From Roseovarius halotolerans (GTDB lineage: Bacteria > Pseudomonadota > Alphaproteobacteria > Rhodobacterales > Rhodobacteraceae): a DNA stretch of 64,000 nucleotides. Made by a program: the position numbers and the translations under genes. Under the pieces are notes generated by a model. The model saw only the letters and a list, made by a program, of their open reading frames with translations. It was not told the origin of the DNA and did no database searches. The DNA is taken from contig NZ_FWFU01000002.1 of assembly GCF_900172255.1 (NCBI RefSeq), positions 620,001 to 684,000 on the forward strand, given 5' to 3'. Shown here piece by piece: positions 54,719 through 64,000 of this stretch. How positions within the stretch are numbered: the stretch's first letter is position 1; each line of letters begins with the position of its first letter.

Positions 54719-55876
54719 CTAGTCCCCTATCAGGGCGCGGATGATCGCGTTCAGCACGGGCCGCCCCTTGGCCGTTGCGCGCAGATGCCGCGTATCGGTC
54801 TCGATCATTCCAAGGTCCCGCAATTCATTCAGCCGCTCCTTCGCCAGCGGCTTGCCCGCCAGTGCGGCGTGGCGGTCAAGGTCGATTCCGCTGCGCAGCC
54901 GCAGACCCATCATAAGGTATTCATCGGCCTGATCGGTGGGCGAAATGGCCGCCTGCGCCTTTTCGGCGCAACCGCGCCCAACCGCCTCCAGCCATTTTTC
55001 GGGGTTGGCCCAGGCTTCGGTCGCACGGCGCTGGCCATCAAGGGTGATACGGCCATGCGCGCCCGGCCCGATCCCGGCATAATCGCCATAGCGCCAATAG
55101 ATCAGGTTATGCCGAGATTCCGCGCCGGGACGCGCGTGATTCGAAATCTCGTAGGCGCCCATGCCCGCCGCCTCGCACATTTCCTGGGTGGCGTCATACA
55201 TATCGGCACTCAGGTCATCCTCAGGCAGGCCTCGCAGCCCGCCCTTGGCATAGCGGTCGCCAAAGGCGGTGCCCTGTTCGATGGTCAACTGGTAAAGCGA
55301 CAGATGATCGACCGCCATCGCCAACGCCTCGCCCAGCTCCGCCTGCCAGTCGCGCAGGCTCTGATCCTGACGTGCATAGATCAGGTCAAAACTGACTCGA
55401 TCAAAGGTTTTTCTTGCAATATCAAAGGCTTGCGTTGCTTCAGCCAGGCTATGAATGCGCCCCAGCCGTCGCAGGTCCGTATCATTCAGTGCCTGAATGC
55501 CCATCGAGACGCGCGAAACGCCCGCATCTGCATAGCCGCGAAACCGCCCCGCCTCGACCGAGCCGGGATTCGCCTCCAGCGTCACCTCAAGGTCGTTCGC
55601 CACCGGCCAGGCCTGGCGCACGCGCTCAAGGGTCGCGCCGACCACCTCCGGGTCCATCAGGCTGGGGGTTCCGCCCCCGAAAAACACTGTATTCAGGACC
55701 CGCCCCGGCAACAGGGCGGCATATCGGTCGATCTCGGATAAATAGGCTCTAAGCCAGCGCGATTGGTCGATTTCCCTGCGCACATGGCTGTTGAAATCGC
55801 AATAGGGGCACTTGGCCTCGCAGAATGGCCAATGGATATAAAGGCCAAAGCCCCCCTGTTGCCAATCCTCAGCCAA
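54719..55876 (-). CDS. hemW: Heme chaperone HemW (radical SAM)
   Basis: 385 residues from TTG 55876, which overlaps the end of rdgB by 8 bases; no ATG gives the right length. The radical SAM cysteines are Cys19, Cys23 and Cys26 in FCEAKCPYC. FFGGGTPSLMDP and the GVSRVSMGIQALND region follow. HemW passes heme to respiratory enzymes and was long misannotated as a coproporphyrinogen oxidase. The extra first cysteine typical of true HemN is absent, in favour of HemW. Frames extending to 56380 run antisense-free but lie across rdgB and are not used. Confidence 0.9.
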   Translation of the reverse strand: MAEDWQQGGFGLYIHWPFCEAKCPYCDFNSHVRREIDQSRWLRAYLSEIDRYAALLPGRVLNTVFFGGGTPSLMDPEVVGATLERVRQAWPVANDLEVTLEANPGSVEAGRFRGYADAGVSRVSMGIQALNDTDLRRLGRIHSLAEATQAFDIARKTFDRVSFDLIYARQDQSLRDWQAELGEALAMAVDHLSLYQLTIEQGTAFGDRYAKGGLRGLPEDDLSADMYDATQEMCEAAGMGAYEISNHARPGAESRHNLIYWRYGDYAGIGPGAHGRITLDGQRRATEAWANPEKWLEAVGRGCAEKAQAAISPTDQADEYLMMGLRLRSGIDLDRHAALAGKPLAKERLNELRDLGMIETDTRHLRATAKGRPVLNAIIRALIGD

Positions 55877-56477
55877 AACAGCCCTGGACCAGCTTGGCAA
55901 AGGCATCGGCGCGATGGCTGATGCGGTTCTTCTCCCATCGATCCATCTCGCCGAATGTCTGCTCATAGCCTTCGGGCTGAAAGATCGGGTCGTATCCGTG
56001 GCCCTCATGCCCGCGCATCGGCCAGACGATCTGTCCCTCGACGGTGCCGGGGAAAACCTCGTCATGGCCATCGGGCCAGGCCAGAACCAGCGTGCAGCAG
56101 AACCGCGCGCGCCACGGCTGCGGCGCGCCGCTTTCCAGCAACCGGTCATGGGCCTTGCCCATCGCCATGATGAAATCCCGGCCCTTGCCGGTCTCAGCCC
56201 AATTCGCGGTAAACACTCCCGGTGCGCCGTCAAGCGCGTCGATCTCGATTCCCGAATCGTCCGAAAGCGCGGGCAGCCCGGTGGCACGCGCCGCCGCATG
56301 GGCCTTGATCCGGGCGTTGCCAAGAAAACTCGTCTCGGTTTCCTCGGGTTCGCCCAGGCCCTTTTCAGCGGCGCCCACAACCGTCACGCCAAAAGGCGCG
56401 ATCAGATTGGCGATCTCTTCCAGTTTGCCCGCGTTATGCGTCGCCACCAGCAGGGTATCGCCATCGAACTTACGCAT
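55869..56477 (-). CDS. rdgB: dITP/XTP pyrophosphatase RdgB (HAM1)
   Basis: 202 residues. Start [17 protein letters not shown], then [20 protein letters not shown] and [17 protein letters not shown] are family blocks. It removes non-canonical purine nucleotides. It overlaps rph by 8 bases and hemW by 8, so rph, rdgB, hemW and the DUF454 gene form one minus-strand operon. Confidence 0.95.
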   Translation of the reverse strand: MRKFDGDTLLVATHNAGKLEEIANLIAPFGVTVVGAAEKGLGEPEETETSFLGNARIKAHAAARATGLPALSDDSGIEIDALDGAPGVFTANWAETGKGRDFIMAMGKAHDRLLESGAPQPWRARFCCTLVLAWPDGHDEVFPGTVEGQIVWPMRGHEGHGYDPIFQPEGYEQTFGEMDRWEKNRISHRADAFAKLVQGCFG

Positions 56478-57186
56478 TCACGGCTGCCTTCTGCGCCGAT
56501 ACCAGCTCACCGACGCCCTTTTCGGCCAGGTCCATCAGCTGATTCATCTGCTCCCGGCTGTATGTCGCGCCCTCGGCGCTCATCTGCACCTCGATCAGCT
56601 GGCCGGATCCGGTCATGATGAAATTGCCATCCACCCCGGCCTCACTGTCCTCGGGATAATCGAGGTCCAGCACCGGCTGGCCGGCATAGATGCCGCAGGA
56701 CACCGCCGCGACCGGATCGACCAGCGGATCGCTGATGATGTCGCCTGCCTTCAGCAGCTTGTTCACCGCCAGCCGCAATGCGATCCAGCCGCCCGTTATC
56801 GACGCACAGCGCGTGCCGCCATCGGCCTGGATCACATCGCAATCGACAGTGATCTGGCGCTCTCCCAAAGCCACGCGGTCAACGCCTGCGCGCAGCGACC
56901 GCCCGATCAGGCGCTGGATTTCAACTGTGCGCCCGCCTTGCTTGCCCGTCGTCGCCTCGCGCCGCATCCGCGACGAGGTCGAGCGCGGCAGCATCCCGTA
57001 TTCCGCCGTCACCCAGCCAAGGCCAGAACCCTTGATGAAGGGCGGCACGCGGTCTTCCAGGCTGGCGGTGCACAGAACATGGGTGTCGCCCATCCGGATC
57101 ATGCAAGACCCTTCGGCATGTTTCGTGACGCCCGTTTCGATTGAAACGGCGCGCATCTCACTTAAATCTCTACCCGAAGGCCGCAT
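56470..57186 (-). CDS. rph: Ribonuclease PH
   Basis: 238 residues. Start [17 protein letters not shown], then [10 protein letters not shown], the phosphate-site RSLRAGVD and the metal-binding [16 protein letters not shown]. It trims tRNA 3' ends by phosphorolysis. The full length, unlike truncated E. coli K-12 Rph, implies activity. It diverges from hrcA across 119 bases, a classic alphaproteobacterial arrangement. Confidence 0.95.
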   Translation of the reverse strand: MRPSGRDLSEMRAVSIETGVTKHAEGSCMIRMGDTHVLCTASLEDRVPPFIKGSGLGWVTAEYGMLPRSTSSRMRREATTGKQGGRTVEIQRLIGRSLRAGVDRVALGERQITVDCDVIQADGGTRCASITGGWIALRLAVNKLLKAGDIISDPLVDPVAAVSCGIYAGQPVLDLDYPEDSEAGVDGNFIMTGSGQLIEVQMSAEGATYSREQMNQLMDLAEKGVGELVSAQKAAVNA

Positions 57187-57305
57187 GATGTCTTTCCTTT
57201 ATGAACCAAAGCCGGGGATACAGCCCGCGCCAACCAGATAGCAACCCCGATTGACCTTTTCCACCGCCCGCCTTTAATGGCAGATCAGAGCAGACAGCCC
57301 GAGAC

Positions 57306-58370
57306 ATGACCGACAGCGGAAAGATACTCGAAGAGATGAACGAACGCTCGCGCGAAGTCTTTCGCCGCGTGGTCGAATCCTATCTCATTTCGGGCGCGCC
57401 CATCGGGTCGCGCACGCTGACCCGCGACCTCAGCGAAAAGGTCAGCGCGGCAACGATCCGCAACGTGATGCAGGATCTCGAATATCTCGGCCTCCTGGAA
57501 AGCCCCCATGTCAGCGCCGGCCGCGTGCCCACGCAGGAGGGGCTGCGCATGTTCGTCGATGGCCTGCTCGAGGTGGGCGACCTTCAGAACACCGACCGCC
57601 AGATGATCGACGCTACCCTCGGCAGCAACTCGCAGGACGTGACCGGTATGCTGGACCGCATCGGTTCGGCGCTTTCCGGCGTCACGCAGGGCGCTTCCCT
57701 TGTGCTTGCGCCAAAACACGAGGCCCCGATCAAGCATATCGAGTTCGTCAGCCTCGCACATGACCGCGCCCTTGTGGTTCTGGTCTTTGGCGACGGCCAT
57801 GTCGAGAATCGCATTTTCACGCCGCCGCCGGGCCAGACCCCCAGTTCGATGCGCGAGGCCGCGAATTTCCTCAACGCATTGGCCGAGGGCCGCACGCTCA
57901 GCGAACTGCAGCGCGTCATCGCCAGCCAGATCACCGACCGGCGCCAGGAAATCGACAAGCTGGCGCAGGATCTTGTCGAAAGCGGCCTCGCCGTATGGGA
58001 CGGCGACGGCGAAAACTACGAGCGCCTGATCGTGCGCGGCCAGGCGAATCTGTTGGAAAGCAGCGCCGAGCAGGAGGATCTCGAACGTATCCGCACGCTG
58101 TTCGATGACCTCGAACGCAAGCGCGACATCGCCGAATTCCTCGAACTGGCCGATGAAGGCGACGGTGTGCGCATTTTTATCGGCTCCGAGAACAAACTTT
58201 TCTCACTTTCGGGTTCCTCTCTGGTGGTCTCTCCATATATGAACGCAGACCGAAAGATCATTGGTGCGGTGGGTGTCATCGGTCCCACCCGCCTGAATTA
58301 TGGACGCATCGTGCCGATCGTGGACTACACGGCGCAGCTGGTTGGCAGACTGATCGCGGACCGGAGCTAG
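57306..58370 (+). CDS. hrcA: Heat-inducible repressor HrcA
   Basis: 354 residues. N-terminal winged helix with SGAPIGSRTLTRDL and SAATIRNVMQDLEYLGLL, followed by SPHVSAGRVPTQEGLRMFVD. The C-terminal GAF-like domain ends GVIGPTRLNYGRIVPIVDYTA. It represses groESL-type operons through CIRCE elements. No CIRCE inverted repeat is visible in front of this gene, so it is probably not self-regulated here. grpE follows after 9 bases. Confidence 0.95.
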   Translation: MTDSGKILEEMNERSREVFRRVVESYLISGAPIGSRTLTRDLSEKVSAATIRNVMQDLEYLGLLESPHVSAGRVPTQEGLRMFVDGLLEVGDLQNTDRQMIDATLGSNSQDVTGMLDRIGSALSGVTQGASLVLAPKHEAPIKHIEFVSLAHDRALVVLVFGDGHVENRIFTPPPGQTPSSMREAANFLNALAEGRTLSELQRVIASQITDRRQEIDKLAQDLVESGLAVWDGDGENYERLIVRGQANLLESSAEQEDLERIRTLFDDLERKRDIAEFLELADEGDGVRIFIGSENKLFSLSGSSLVVSPYMNADRKIIGAVGVIGPTRLNYGRIVPIVDYTAQLVGRLIADRS

Positions 58371-58379
58371 AGGTGAGAC

Positions 58380-58940
58380 ATGGCAGAGCCGAAGAACGAC
58401 GAATTTCTTGACGATATCGAAGACGCCGAGGCCGAGGAACACGCCCTCGCCGAGCAAGAGATTTCCGACACCGAGGCAGAGCTCGAATCGCTTCGTGCCG
58501 AACGCACCGCGCTGCATGACAAGTTCATGCGCGCCCTTGCCGATGCCGAGAACGCGCGCAAGCGCTCCGAGAAGGACCGCCGCGAGGCCGAGAATTACGG
58601 CGGCTCCAAGCTGTCGCGCGACATGCTGCCCGTGTATGACAACATGAAACGCGCGCTCGAGGCCGCGACCGAAGAGCAGAAAGAGGTCTCCGCCGCCCTG
58701 ATCGAGGGGATCGAACTGACCATGCGCGAATTGCTCAACGTGTTTTCCAAGCACGGGATCACGCGGATTTCGCCCGAGGTCGGCGACAAGTTCGACCCCC
58801 AGCATCACGAGGCCATGTTCGAAGCCCCCGTGCCCGGCACCAACGCCGGCGAGATCATCCAGGTTTCGACCGAAGGTTTCCTGCTGCATGACCGCATCCT
58901 GCGCCCCGCGCAGGTCGGGGTTTCGTCGAACAAGGGGTGA
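58380..58940 (+). CDS. grpE: DnaK nucleotide exchange factor GrpE
   Basis: 186 residues. A long acidic N-terminal coiled coil (~10-80) leads into the MRALADAENARKRSEKDR core, LPVYDNMKRAL, and the C-terminal wing with KFDPQHHEAMFE. It speeds ADP release from DnaK. It sits directly after hrcA and converges with mutS. Confidence 0.96.
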   Translation: MAEPKNDEFLDDIEDAEAEEHALAEQEISDTEAELESLRAERTALHDKFMRALADAENARKRSEKDRREAENYGGSKLSRDMLPVYDNMKRALEAATEEQKEVSAALIEGIELTMRELLNVFSKHGITRISPEVGDKFDPQHHEAMFEAPVPGTNAGEIIQVSTEGFLLHDRILRPAQVGVSSNKG

Positions 58941-58952
58941 CGCCCTGCCGGG

Positions 58953-58971
58953 GCCGGGCATCCCGCCCGGC
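58953..58971. terminator. Hairpin between grpE and mutS
   Basis: A 7-bp perfect stem (GCCGGGC / GCCCGGC) with loop ATCCC fills most of the 31-base gap between the converging genes. It could act on both transcripts. No T run is present in either direction, so activity is uncertain. Confidence 0.45.
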
Positions 58972-61617
58972 TCACCCTTGCGTCAACGTCTTCAGCTCGT
59001 AAATCAGGTCCAGCGCCTCGCGCGGGGTCAGTTCATCCGGCAGGATATCCGCCAGACGCTGCTCTACGCCTGATGTCCGCACCGCGGGCGATGGCGCGGG
59101 GGGCGCCGGTGTCGCGGAAAACAGTGGCAGATCGTCGATCAGCGCCTTTTGCGCGGTGCCGCCCTCGCGTTCGCCCTTTTCCAGCGCATCCAGAACCACC
59201 CGCGCCCGCTCGACCACCGCATCGGGCAGCCCCGCCAGCTTGGCGACCTGCACGCCGTAACTGCGATCAGCCGCACCGCGCCGCACCTCGTGAAGGAAAA
59301 TCACCTCGCCGTCATGTTCCTTGACGCTGACGGTGGCGTTCTCGACCCGCTCCAGCTTGTCGCTCAGATTGGTCAGCTCGTGGTAATGCGTCGCGAAAAG
59401 CGCCCGCGATCCGTTGACCCCGTGCAGATGTTCCAGCGTCGCCCAGGCAATCGACAACCCGTCATAGGTCGCCGTTCCGCGCCCGATCTCGTCCAGGATC
59501 ACCAGCGCATGTTCGTCCGCCTGGTTGAGGATCGCGGCGGTTTCCACCATCTCGACCATGAAGGTCGAACGCCCCCGCGCCAGATCGTCCGATGCCCCGA
59601 CCCGGCTGAACAGCTGGCTGACCATGCCGATATGCGCCTTGCGCGCGGGCACGAAACTGCCCGCCTGCGCCAATAGCGCAATCAGCGCATTCTGGCGCAG
59701 AAAGGTGGATTTACCCGCCATGTTCGGCCCGGTCAGCAGCCAGATATCGCTTTCGCCGCCCAGATGGCAGTCATTGGCGATAAAGGGCGCACCGTCTCGC
59801 CGCAGTGCCTGTTCCACGACAGGATGGCGTCCCGCCTCGATTTCCAGCGCACGGCTGTCATCCACCTTGGGGCGGCACCAATCCTCGCCGCGCGCCAGAT
59901 CGGCCAGCGCGGTCGCAAGATCCAGTTCCCCCATCGCCCGCGCCACCTGAGACACCCCTGCGGATTCATCCAGAATTGCGGCTTTCAGGCTGTCATAGAG
60001 CCGCTTTTCAATTTCAAGCGCCCGTCCGCCTGCGTTCAGGATGCGGGTTTCCATCTCGCTCAGCGGCACGGTGGTAAAACGCACCTGGTTCGCGGTGGTC
60101 TGGCGGTGCTTGAACGTCTCGTTCAGCGGCGCCGACAACATCTTGTCGGCATGGGTGGCGGTCACTTCCACGAAATAGCCAAGCACGTTGTTATGCTTGA
60201 CCTTCAGGCTCTGGATCCCGGTCAGCTCTTGATATTCGCTTTGCATCGCCGCGATCACGCCGCGCCCTTCGTCGCGCAGCTTTCTCGCCTCATCGAGTTC
60301 CGTGTCATATTCGGGCGCGATGAACCCGCCGTCGCGCGCCAATAGCGGCGGTTCGGCCACCAGCGCCCGGTCCAGAAGGTCCAGCAAGGCGTCATGTCCC
60401 GACAGATCGCCCGCCGCCGCGGCCAGCAGGCTCGGCAGGTCCTGATCCCGGAGGATCCCGGCGATCTCTTCGGCCTGCGCCAGCCCGTTGCGGATCGCCG
60501 CAAGGTCGCGCGGCCCGCCCCTGTCCAAGCCCAGCCGCGACAGCGCGCGATCGAGGTCCGGCACCTTGCGCAGCGCGCTGCGCAACGCCTCACTCAATCG
60601 AGCCTGTTCCACCGCAAACGCCACGGAATCCAGCCGCTCCTGCACGATCTCGCGCACCCGGCTGGGGCTCGATAACCGCCGCTCTAAAAGACGCCCGCCA
60701 CAGGCGGTCACCGTGCGATCCACCGCCCCCAACAGAGACCCGGCCTTGCCCCCGCTCATGGAGTGGGTGATCTCCAGGTTCCGCCGCGTGGCGGCGTCGA
60801 TCTGCATCACCCGTGTCTGCGCCTCGCGCTGGGGGGCTTGCAGCAGCGGCAGATTGCCCTTCTGCGTGATCTCAAGGTATTCGACAATCGCGCCCATCGC
60901 GCCCAGTTCAGGCCGCGTGAACGTGCCGAACGCATCCAGCGTGCCCACCTTGAACAGATCGCAAAGCCGCTTCTCGCCGCCCGCGCTGTCGAAGGCCGCG
61001 CGCCCCAGCTCGCTGCTCGATGCGCCCGATTCAGTTACGATTCCGCTCAGATCGGCGCTTTCACCCTCGGCCAGGATGACCTCGCTCGGCGCCAGCCGCG
61101 CAAGTTCCGGTCCCAGCCGGATATCCGCCAGCGGCATGACGTGGAAACTGCCGGTGGAAATATCCACCCAGGCCAGCGCGCCTTCGCCACGCACCCTCGC
61201 AAAGGCCGCCAGGTAATTGTGCCGCCGCGCTTCCAGCAGGCTTTCCTCGGTCAGGGTGCCGGGCGTGACCAGCCGCACCACCTCGCGCCGCACCACCGAT
61301 TTCGCGCCACGCTTGCGCGCCTCCTCGGGGCTTTCCATCTGTTCGCAGACCGCCACGCGAAACCCCTTGCGGATCAGCGTCAGCAGATAACCTTCGGCCG
61401 AATGTACCGGCACGCCGCACATCGGGATATCGTCGCCCAGGTGCTTGCCGCGTTTCGTCAGGGCAATATCCAGCGCCTCGGCCGCCGCCACAGCGTCGTC
61501 GAAAAACAGCTCGTAAAAGTCGCCCATCCGGTAGAACAGCAATGCCCCCGGATAGCCGGCCTTGATCTCAAGATACTGCGCCATCATCGGCGTCACGGCG
61601 GATTGCGCTGATGTCAC
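58972..61617 (-). CDS. mutS: DNA mismatch repair protein MutS
   Basis: 881 residues. The mismatch-reading FYRMGDFYELF motif is near residue 30 (Phe and Glu intercalate at the mispair). The clamp and lever regions follow, then the ATPase with Walker A TGPNMAGKST, Walker B LVILDEIGRGTATYDG, and FATHYHEL. The C-terminal tail includes the dimer segment LTPREALDLIYELK. It works with MutL in post-replicative repair. It diverges from the malic enzyme gene across ~149 bases. Confidence 0.97.
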   Translation of the reverse strand: MTSAQSAVTPMMAQYLEIKAGYPGALLFYRMGDFYELFFDDAVAAAEALDIALTKRGKHLGDDIPMCGVPVHSAEGYLLTLIRKGFRVAVCEQMESPEEARKRGAKSVVRREVVRLVTPGTLTEESLLEARRHNYLAAFARVRGEGALAWVDISTGSFHVMPLADIRLGPELARLAPSEVILAEGESADLSGIVTESGASSSELGRAAFDSAGGEKRLCDLFKVGTLDAFGTFTRPELGAMGAIVEYLEITQKGNLPLLQAPQREAQTRVMQIDAATRRNLEITHSMSGGKAGSLLGAVDRTVTACGGRLLERRLSSPSRVREIVQERLDSVAFAVEQARLSEALRSALRKVPDLDRALSRLGLDRGGPRDLAAIRNGLAQAEEIAGILRDQDLPSLLAAAAGDLSGHDALLDLLDRALVAEPPLLARDGGFIAPEYDTELDEARKLRDEGRGVIAAMQSEYQELTGIQSLKVKHNNVLGYFVEVTATHADKMLSAPLNETFKHRQTTANQVRFTTVPLSEMETRILNAGGRALEIEKRLYDSLKAAILDESAGVSQVARAMGELDLATALADLARGEDWCRPKVDDSRALEIEAGRHPVVEQALRRDGAPFIANDCHLGGESDIWLLTGPNMAGKSTFLRQNALIALLAQAGSFVPARKAHIGMVSQLFSRVGASDDLARGRSTFMVEMVETAAILNQADEHALVILDEIGRGTATYDGLSIAWATLEHLHGVNGSRALFATHYHELTNLSDKLERVENATVSVKEHDGEVIFLHEVRRGAADRSYGVQVAKLAGLPDAVVERARVVLDALEKGEREGGTAQKALIDDLPLFSATPAPPAPSPAVRTSGVEQRLADILPDELTPREALDLIYELKTLTQG

Positions 61618-61766
61618 TTCGACCCCCGTCTGATTGGCGTGAACCTTACAAAGCCCCGGCGCGGGCGGAAACCCGAAATCCGGCTAGCAGTTGAGGCGGC
61701 GGCAAACCCCCGCTATGGAGAAGCGAAACAGAACGACCGACCGACGGAATTGCATAAGGCCGCCCC

Positions 61767-64000
61767 ATGTCCAGACCCAGATTCACCCGCGAAGAGGCAC
61801 TGACCTTCCACCTCGAACCCTCGCCCGGCAAGTTCGAGATCCAGGCCACCGTGCCCATGACCACGCAGCGGGATCTGTCGCTGGCCTATTCCCCCGGCGT
61901 CGCTGTCCCCTGCGAGGAAATCGCCGCCAATCCCGAACTGGCCTATGATTACACCAACAAGGGCAACCTCGTCGCGGTGATCTCGAACGGCACCGCGGTT
62001 CTGGGCCTTGGCAATCTTGGCGCGCTGGGCTCCAAGCCCGTGATGGAGGGTAAGGCCGTCCTCTTCAAGCGCTTCGCCGATGTGAACTCGATCGACATCG
62101 AGCTCGACACCGAGGACCCCGACGAATTCATCAAGGCCGTGCGCCTGATGGGGCCCACCTTCGGCGGCATCAACCTCGAAGACATCAAGGCGCCCGAATG
62201 TTTCATCATCGAGCAGACGCTCAAGGAACAGATGGACATCCCCGTCTTTCACGACGACCAACACGGAACGGCGGTCATCTGCGCCGCCGGCCTGATCAAC
62301 GCGCTGCATATCTCGGGCAAGAAACTGGCGGATTGCCGCATCGTCCTCAACGGCGCGGGCGCGGCGGGCATCGCCTGTATCGAACTCCTGAAATCCATGG
62401 GCGCGCGCCCCGAGAACTGCATCGCCTGTGACACCAAGGGCGTCATCTACCAGGGCCGCACCGATGGCATGAACCAGTGGAAATCGGCCCATGCCGTCAA
62501 GACCGACCTGCGCACCCTCGAAGAGGCGATGAAGGATGCCGATGTGTTCATCGGCGTTTCGGTGAAGGGCGCCGTGACCCAGGACATGGTCGCCAGCATG
62601 GCCGATAATCCCGTGATCTTCGCGATGGCCAATCCCGACCCCGAAATCACTCCCGAAGAGGCCCACGAGGTCCGCGTCGACGCGATCGTCGCCACCGGCC
62701 GCTCGGATTACCCCAACCAGGTCAACAACGTGCTGGGCTTTCCCTATCTCTTCCGCGGCGCGCTCGATGTCCACGCCCGCGCCATCAACGACGAGATGAA
62801 GATCGCCTGCGCCGAGGCCCTCGCCAGCCTTGCGCGCGCAGATGTGCCCGACGAGGTCGCGATGGCCTATGGCCGCAAGCTGGCCTTCGGGCGCGATTAC
62901 ATCATCCCGACGCCCTTCGATCCGCGCCTCATTCACACCGTGCCGCCCGCCGTGGCGCGCGCCTGCATGGACACCGGCGCCGCCCGCCGTCCCATCGTCG
63001 ACATGGAAGCCTATGAGCAATCGCTCAAGGCCCGTCTCGACCCGACCGCCAGCATCCTGCGCTCGATCAATGCCCGCGCCCGCAACGCCCAGGCCCGGAT
63101 GATCTTTGCCGAGGGCGACGACCCCCGCGTGCTGCGCGCCGCCGTGCAGTATCAGCGCTCGGGCCTTGGCAAGGCGATTGTGGTGGGCCGCGACGACGAC
63201 GTGAAAGCCAAGCTCGAGGCCGCAGGCCTCGGCGATGCCGTCCGCGAGATCGAAGTCACCAACGCCGCCAAAAGCGACCGCCTCGAGGACTACAAGGAAT
63301 TTCTCTATGCCCGCCTGCAACGCAAGGGCCATGACCGTCAGGACATTCACCGCATGGCCGCGCGTGACCGGCATGTCTATTCCGCGCTGATGTTGGCGCA
63401 TGGGCATGGCGACGGGCTTGTCACCGGCGCCACCCGCAAATCCGCCCATGTGATGGAGCGGATCAACCACGTTTTCGACGCCGATGCCGAACATGGCGTC
63501 GCCGGGGTCACGGCGCTCTTGCATAAGGGGCGGATCGTCCTGATCGCCGACACGCTGGTGCATGAATGGCCCGACGAGCATGACCTCGCCAATATCGCCA
63601 CCCGTGCCGCCGATGTCGCCAGCCACCTCGGCCTTGAGCCGCGCGTCGCCTTCGTCAGCTTCTCGACCTTCGGCTATCCGAAATCCGAACGCGCCGAGAA
63701 AATGCACCTCGCGCCCGGCGTTCTGGCGCGCCGTGGCGTGACGTTTGAATACGAGGGCGAAATGACCGTCGACGTGGCGCTCAACACGCTGGCGCAGGAT
63801 GCCTACCCGTTCCAGCGCCTCACAGGCCCCGCGAATATCCTCGTGGTTCCAGCGCGGCACTCGGCCTCGATCTCGGTCAAGCTGATGCAGGAAATGGCCG
63901 GCGCCACGGTGATCGGCCCGATTCTCGCCGGGCTCGACAACTCGATTCAGATCTGCTCGACCACCGCGACCGCCAGCGACATCCTCAACATGGCGGTGCT
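61767..64000 (+). CDS. maeB: NADP malic enzyme fused to phosphotransacetylase-like domain (partial)
   Basis: Begins [19 protein letters not shown] at ATG 61767 and is open to the window edge, 744 codons so far. The N-terminal ~430 residues are malic enzyme: [10 protein letters not shown], the [10 protein letters not shown] metal/substrate site, the NADP-binding [13 protein letters not shown] and [13 protein letters not shown]. The rest is a phosphate acetyltransferase-like domain ([31 protein letters not shown]) that in MaeB proteins is regulatory rather than catalytic. It converts malate to pyruvate with NADPH. Family length is about 750-760 residues, so only a few codons are missing on the right. 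Confidence 0.95.
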   Translation, partial: MSRPRFTREEALTFHLEPSPGKFEIQATVPMTTQRDLSLAYSPGVAVPCEEIAANPELAYDYTNKGNLVAVISNGTAVLGLGNLGALGSKPVMEGKAVLFKRFADVNSIDIELDTEDPDEFIKAVRLMGPTFGGINLEDIKAPECFIIEQTLKEQMDIPVFHDDQHGTAVICAAGLINALHISGKKLADCRIVLNGAGAAGIACIELLKSMGARPENCIACDTKGVIYQGRTDGMNQWKSAHAVKTDLRTLEEAMKDADVFIGVSVKGAVTQDMVASMADNPVIFAMANPDPEITPEEAHEVRVDAIVATGRSDYPNQVNNVLGFPYLFRGALDVHARAINDEMKIACAEALASLARADVPDEVAMAYGRKLAFGRDYIIPTPFDPRLIHTVPPAVARACMDTGAARRPIVDMEAYEQSLKARLDPTASILRSINARARNAQARMIFAEGDDPRVLRAAVQYQRSGLGKAIVVGRDDDVKAKLEAAGLGDAVREIEVTNAAKSDRLEDYKEFLYARLQRKGHDRQDIHRMAARDRHVYSALMLAHGHGDGLVTGATRKSAHVMERINHVFDADAEHGVAGVTALLHKGRIVLIADTLVHEWPDEHDLANIATRAADVASHLGLEPRVAFVSFSTFGYPKSERAEKMHLAPGVLARRGVTFEYEGEMTVDVALNTLAQDAYPFQRLTGPANILVVPARHSASISVKLMQEMAGATVIGPILAGLDNSIQICSTTATASDILNMAV

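Noticed and set aside
57187..57305. Possible CIRCE operator before hrcA
   Set aside because: I searched by eye for the TTAGCACTC / GAGTGCTAA arms and found neither.
1..64000. tRNA, rRNA, CRISPR arrays or insertion sequences
   Set aside because: No tRNA-like cloverleaf, rRNA segment, spaced direct repeats or transposase was recognised on either strand by eye; a covariance-model scan would be needed to exclude small RNAs.

Overview
This window is chromosomal DNA of an alphaproteobacterium, most likely a member of the Rhodobacteraceae (Roseobacter group). The evidence is a RegB/SenC/RegA redox locus, alphaproteobacterial-type AddAB, a psd-pssA-pmtA phospholipid locus, the HslVU, HrcA/GrpE and RNase PH arrangement, high G+C with strong third-position bias, and a maf-aroE-coaE-dnaQ / hemJ-rho-mnmE-mnmG-rsmG-parA-parB order of the kind found around alphaproteobacterial origins.

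Positions 1-19.1 kb are an accessory cell-surface region. It holds a membrane O-antigen polymerase/ligase-like protein, glycosyltransferases of the GT61, WecG/TagA and GT4 types, an ABC exporter, a CysE-like acetyltransferase, an unfamiliar secreted protein, and an adenylation-carrier-membrane-acyltransferase fusion. It also holds a 1,189-residue PA14/G8/beta-helix protein with a His/Asp/Met/Gly tandem repeat. A VPLPA-type exosortase fused to EpsI sits beside a protein ending in the matching VPLPA-CTERM tail. Together these look like synthesis, decoration, export and anchoring of an extracellular polysaccharide or matrix.

Positions 19.4-35.8 kb are core genes: regA and senC divergent from regB, a PAS protein, then a tightly overlapped run tsaE-amgK-murU-addB-addA (tRNA t6A, cell-wall sugar salvage, double-strand break repair), trxA, an M20 amidohydrolase and hslVU.

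Positions 35.8-38.2 kb interrupt the core. Three tandem copies of a 111-bp unit follow hslU. A compositionally different three-gene minus-strand operon comes next: a small three-helix membrane protein, a ThsB-like TIR protein and a second TIR protein. This is the best candidate for an undescribed system, a Thoeris-like anti-phage module with no ThsA.

Positions 38.3-46.6 kb are core again: psd-pssA-pmtA, a Tim44-like/mltA/smr operon, fxsA, secB, and the minus-strand run maf-aroE-coaE-dnaQ. The gap at 46.6-47.0 kb has four one-mismatch DnaA boxes, two AT-rich tracts and a switch in gene direction, and I interpret it as the chromosomal origin. To its right are hemJ, rho, mnmE, mnmG, rsmG, parA and parB, with two perfect 16-bp parS sites at the 5' ends of mnmG and rsmG. 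The window ends with a YbaN-like gene, hemW, rdgB, rph, hrcA, grpE, mutS and a malic enzyme cut by the right edge. I saw no rRNA, tRNA, CRISPR array or intact insertion sequence.
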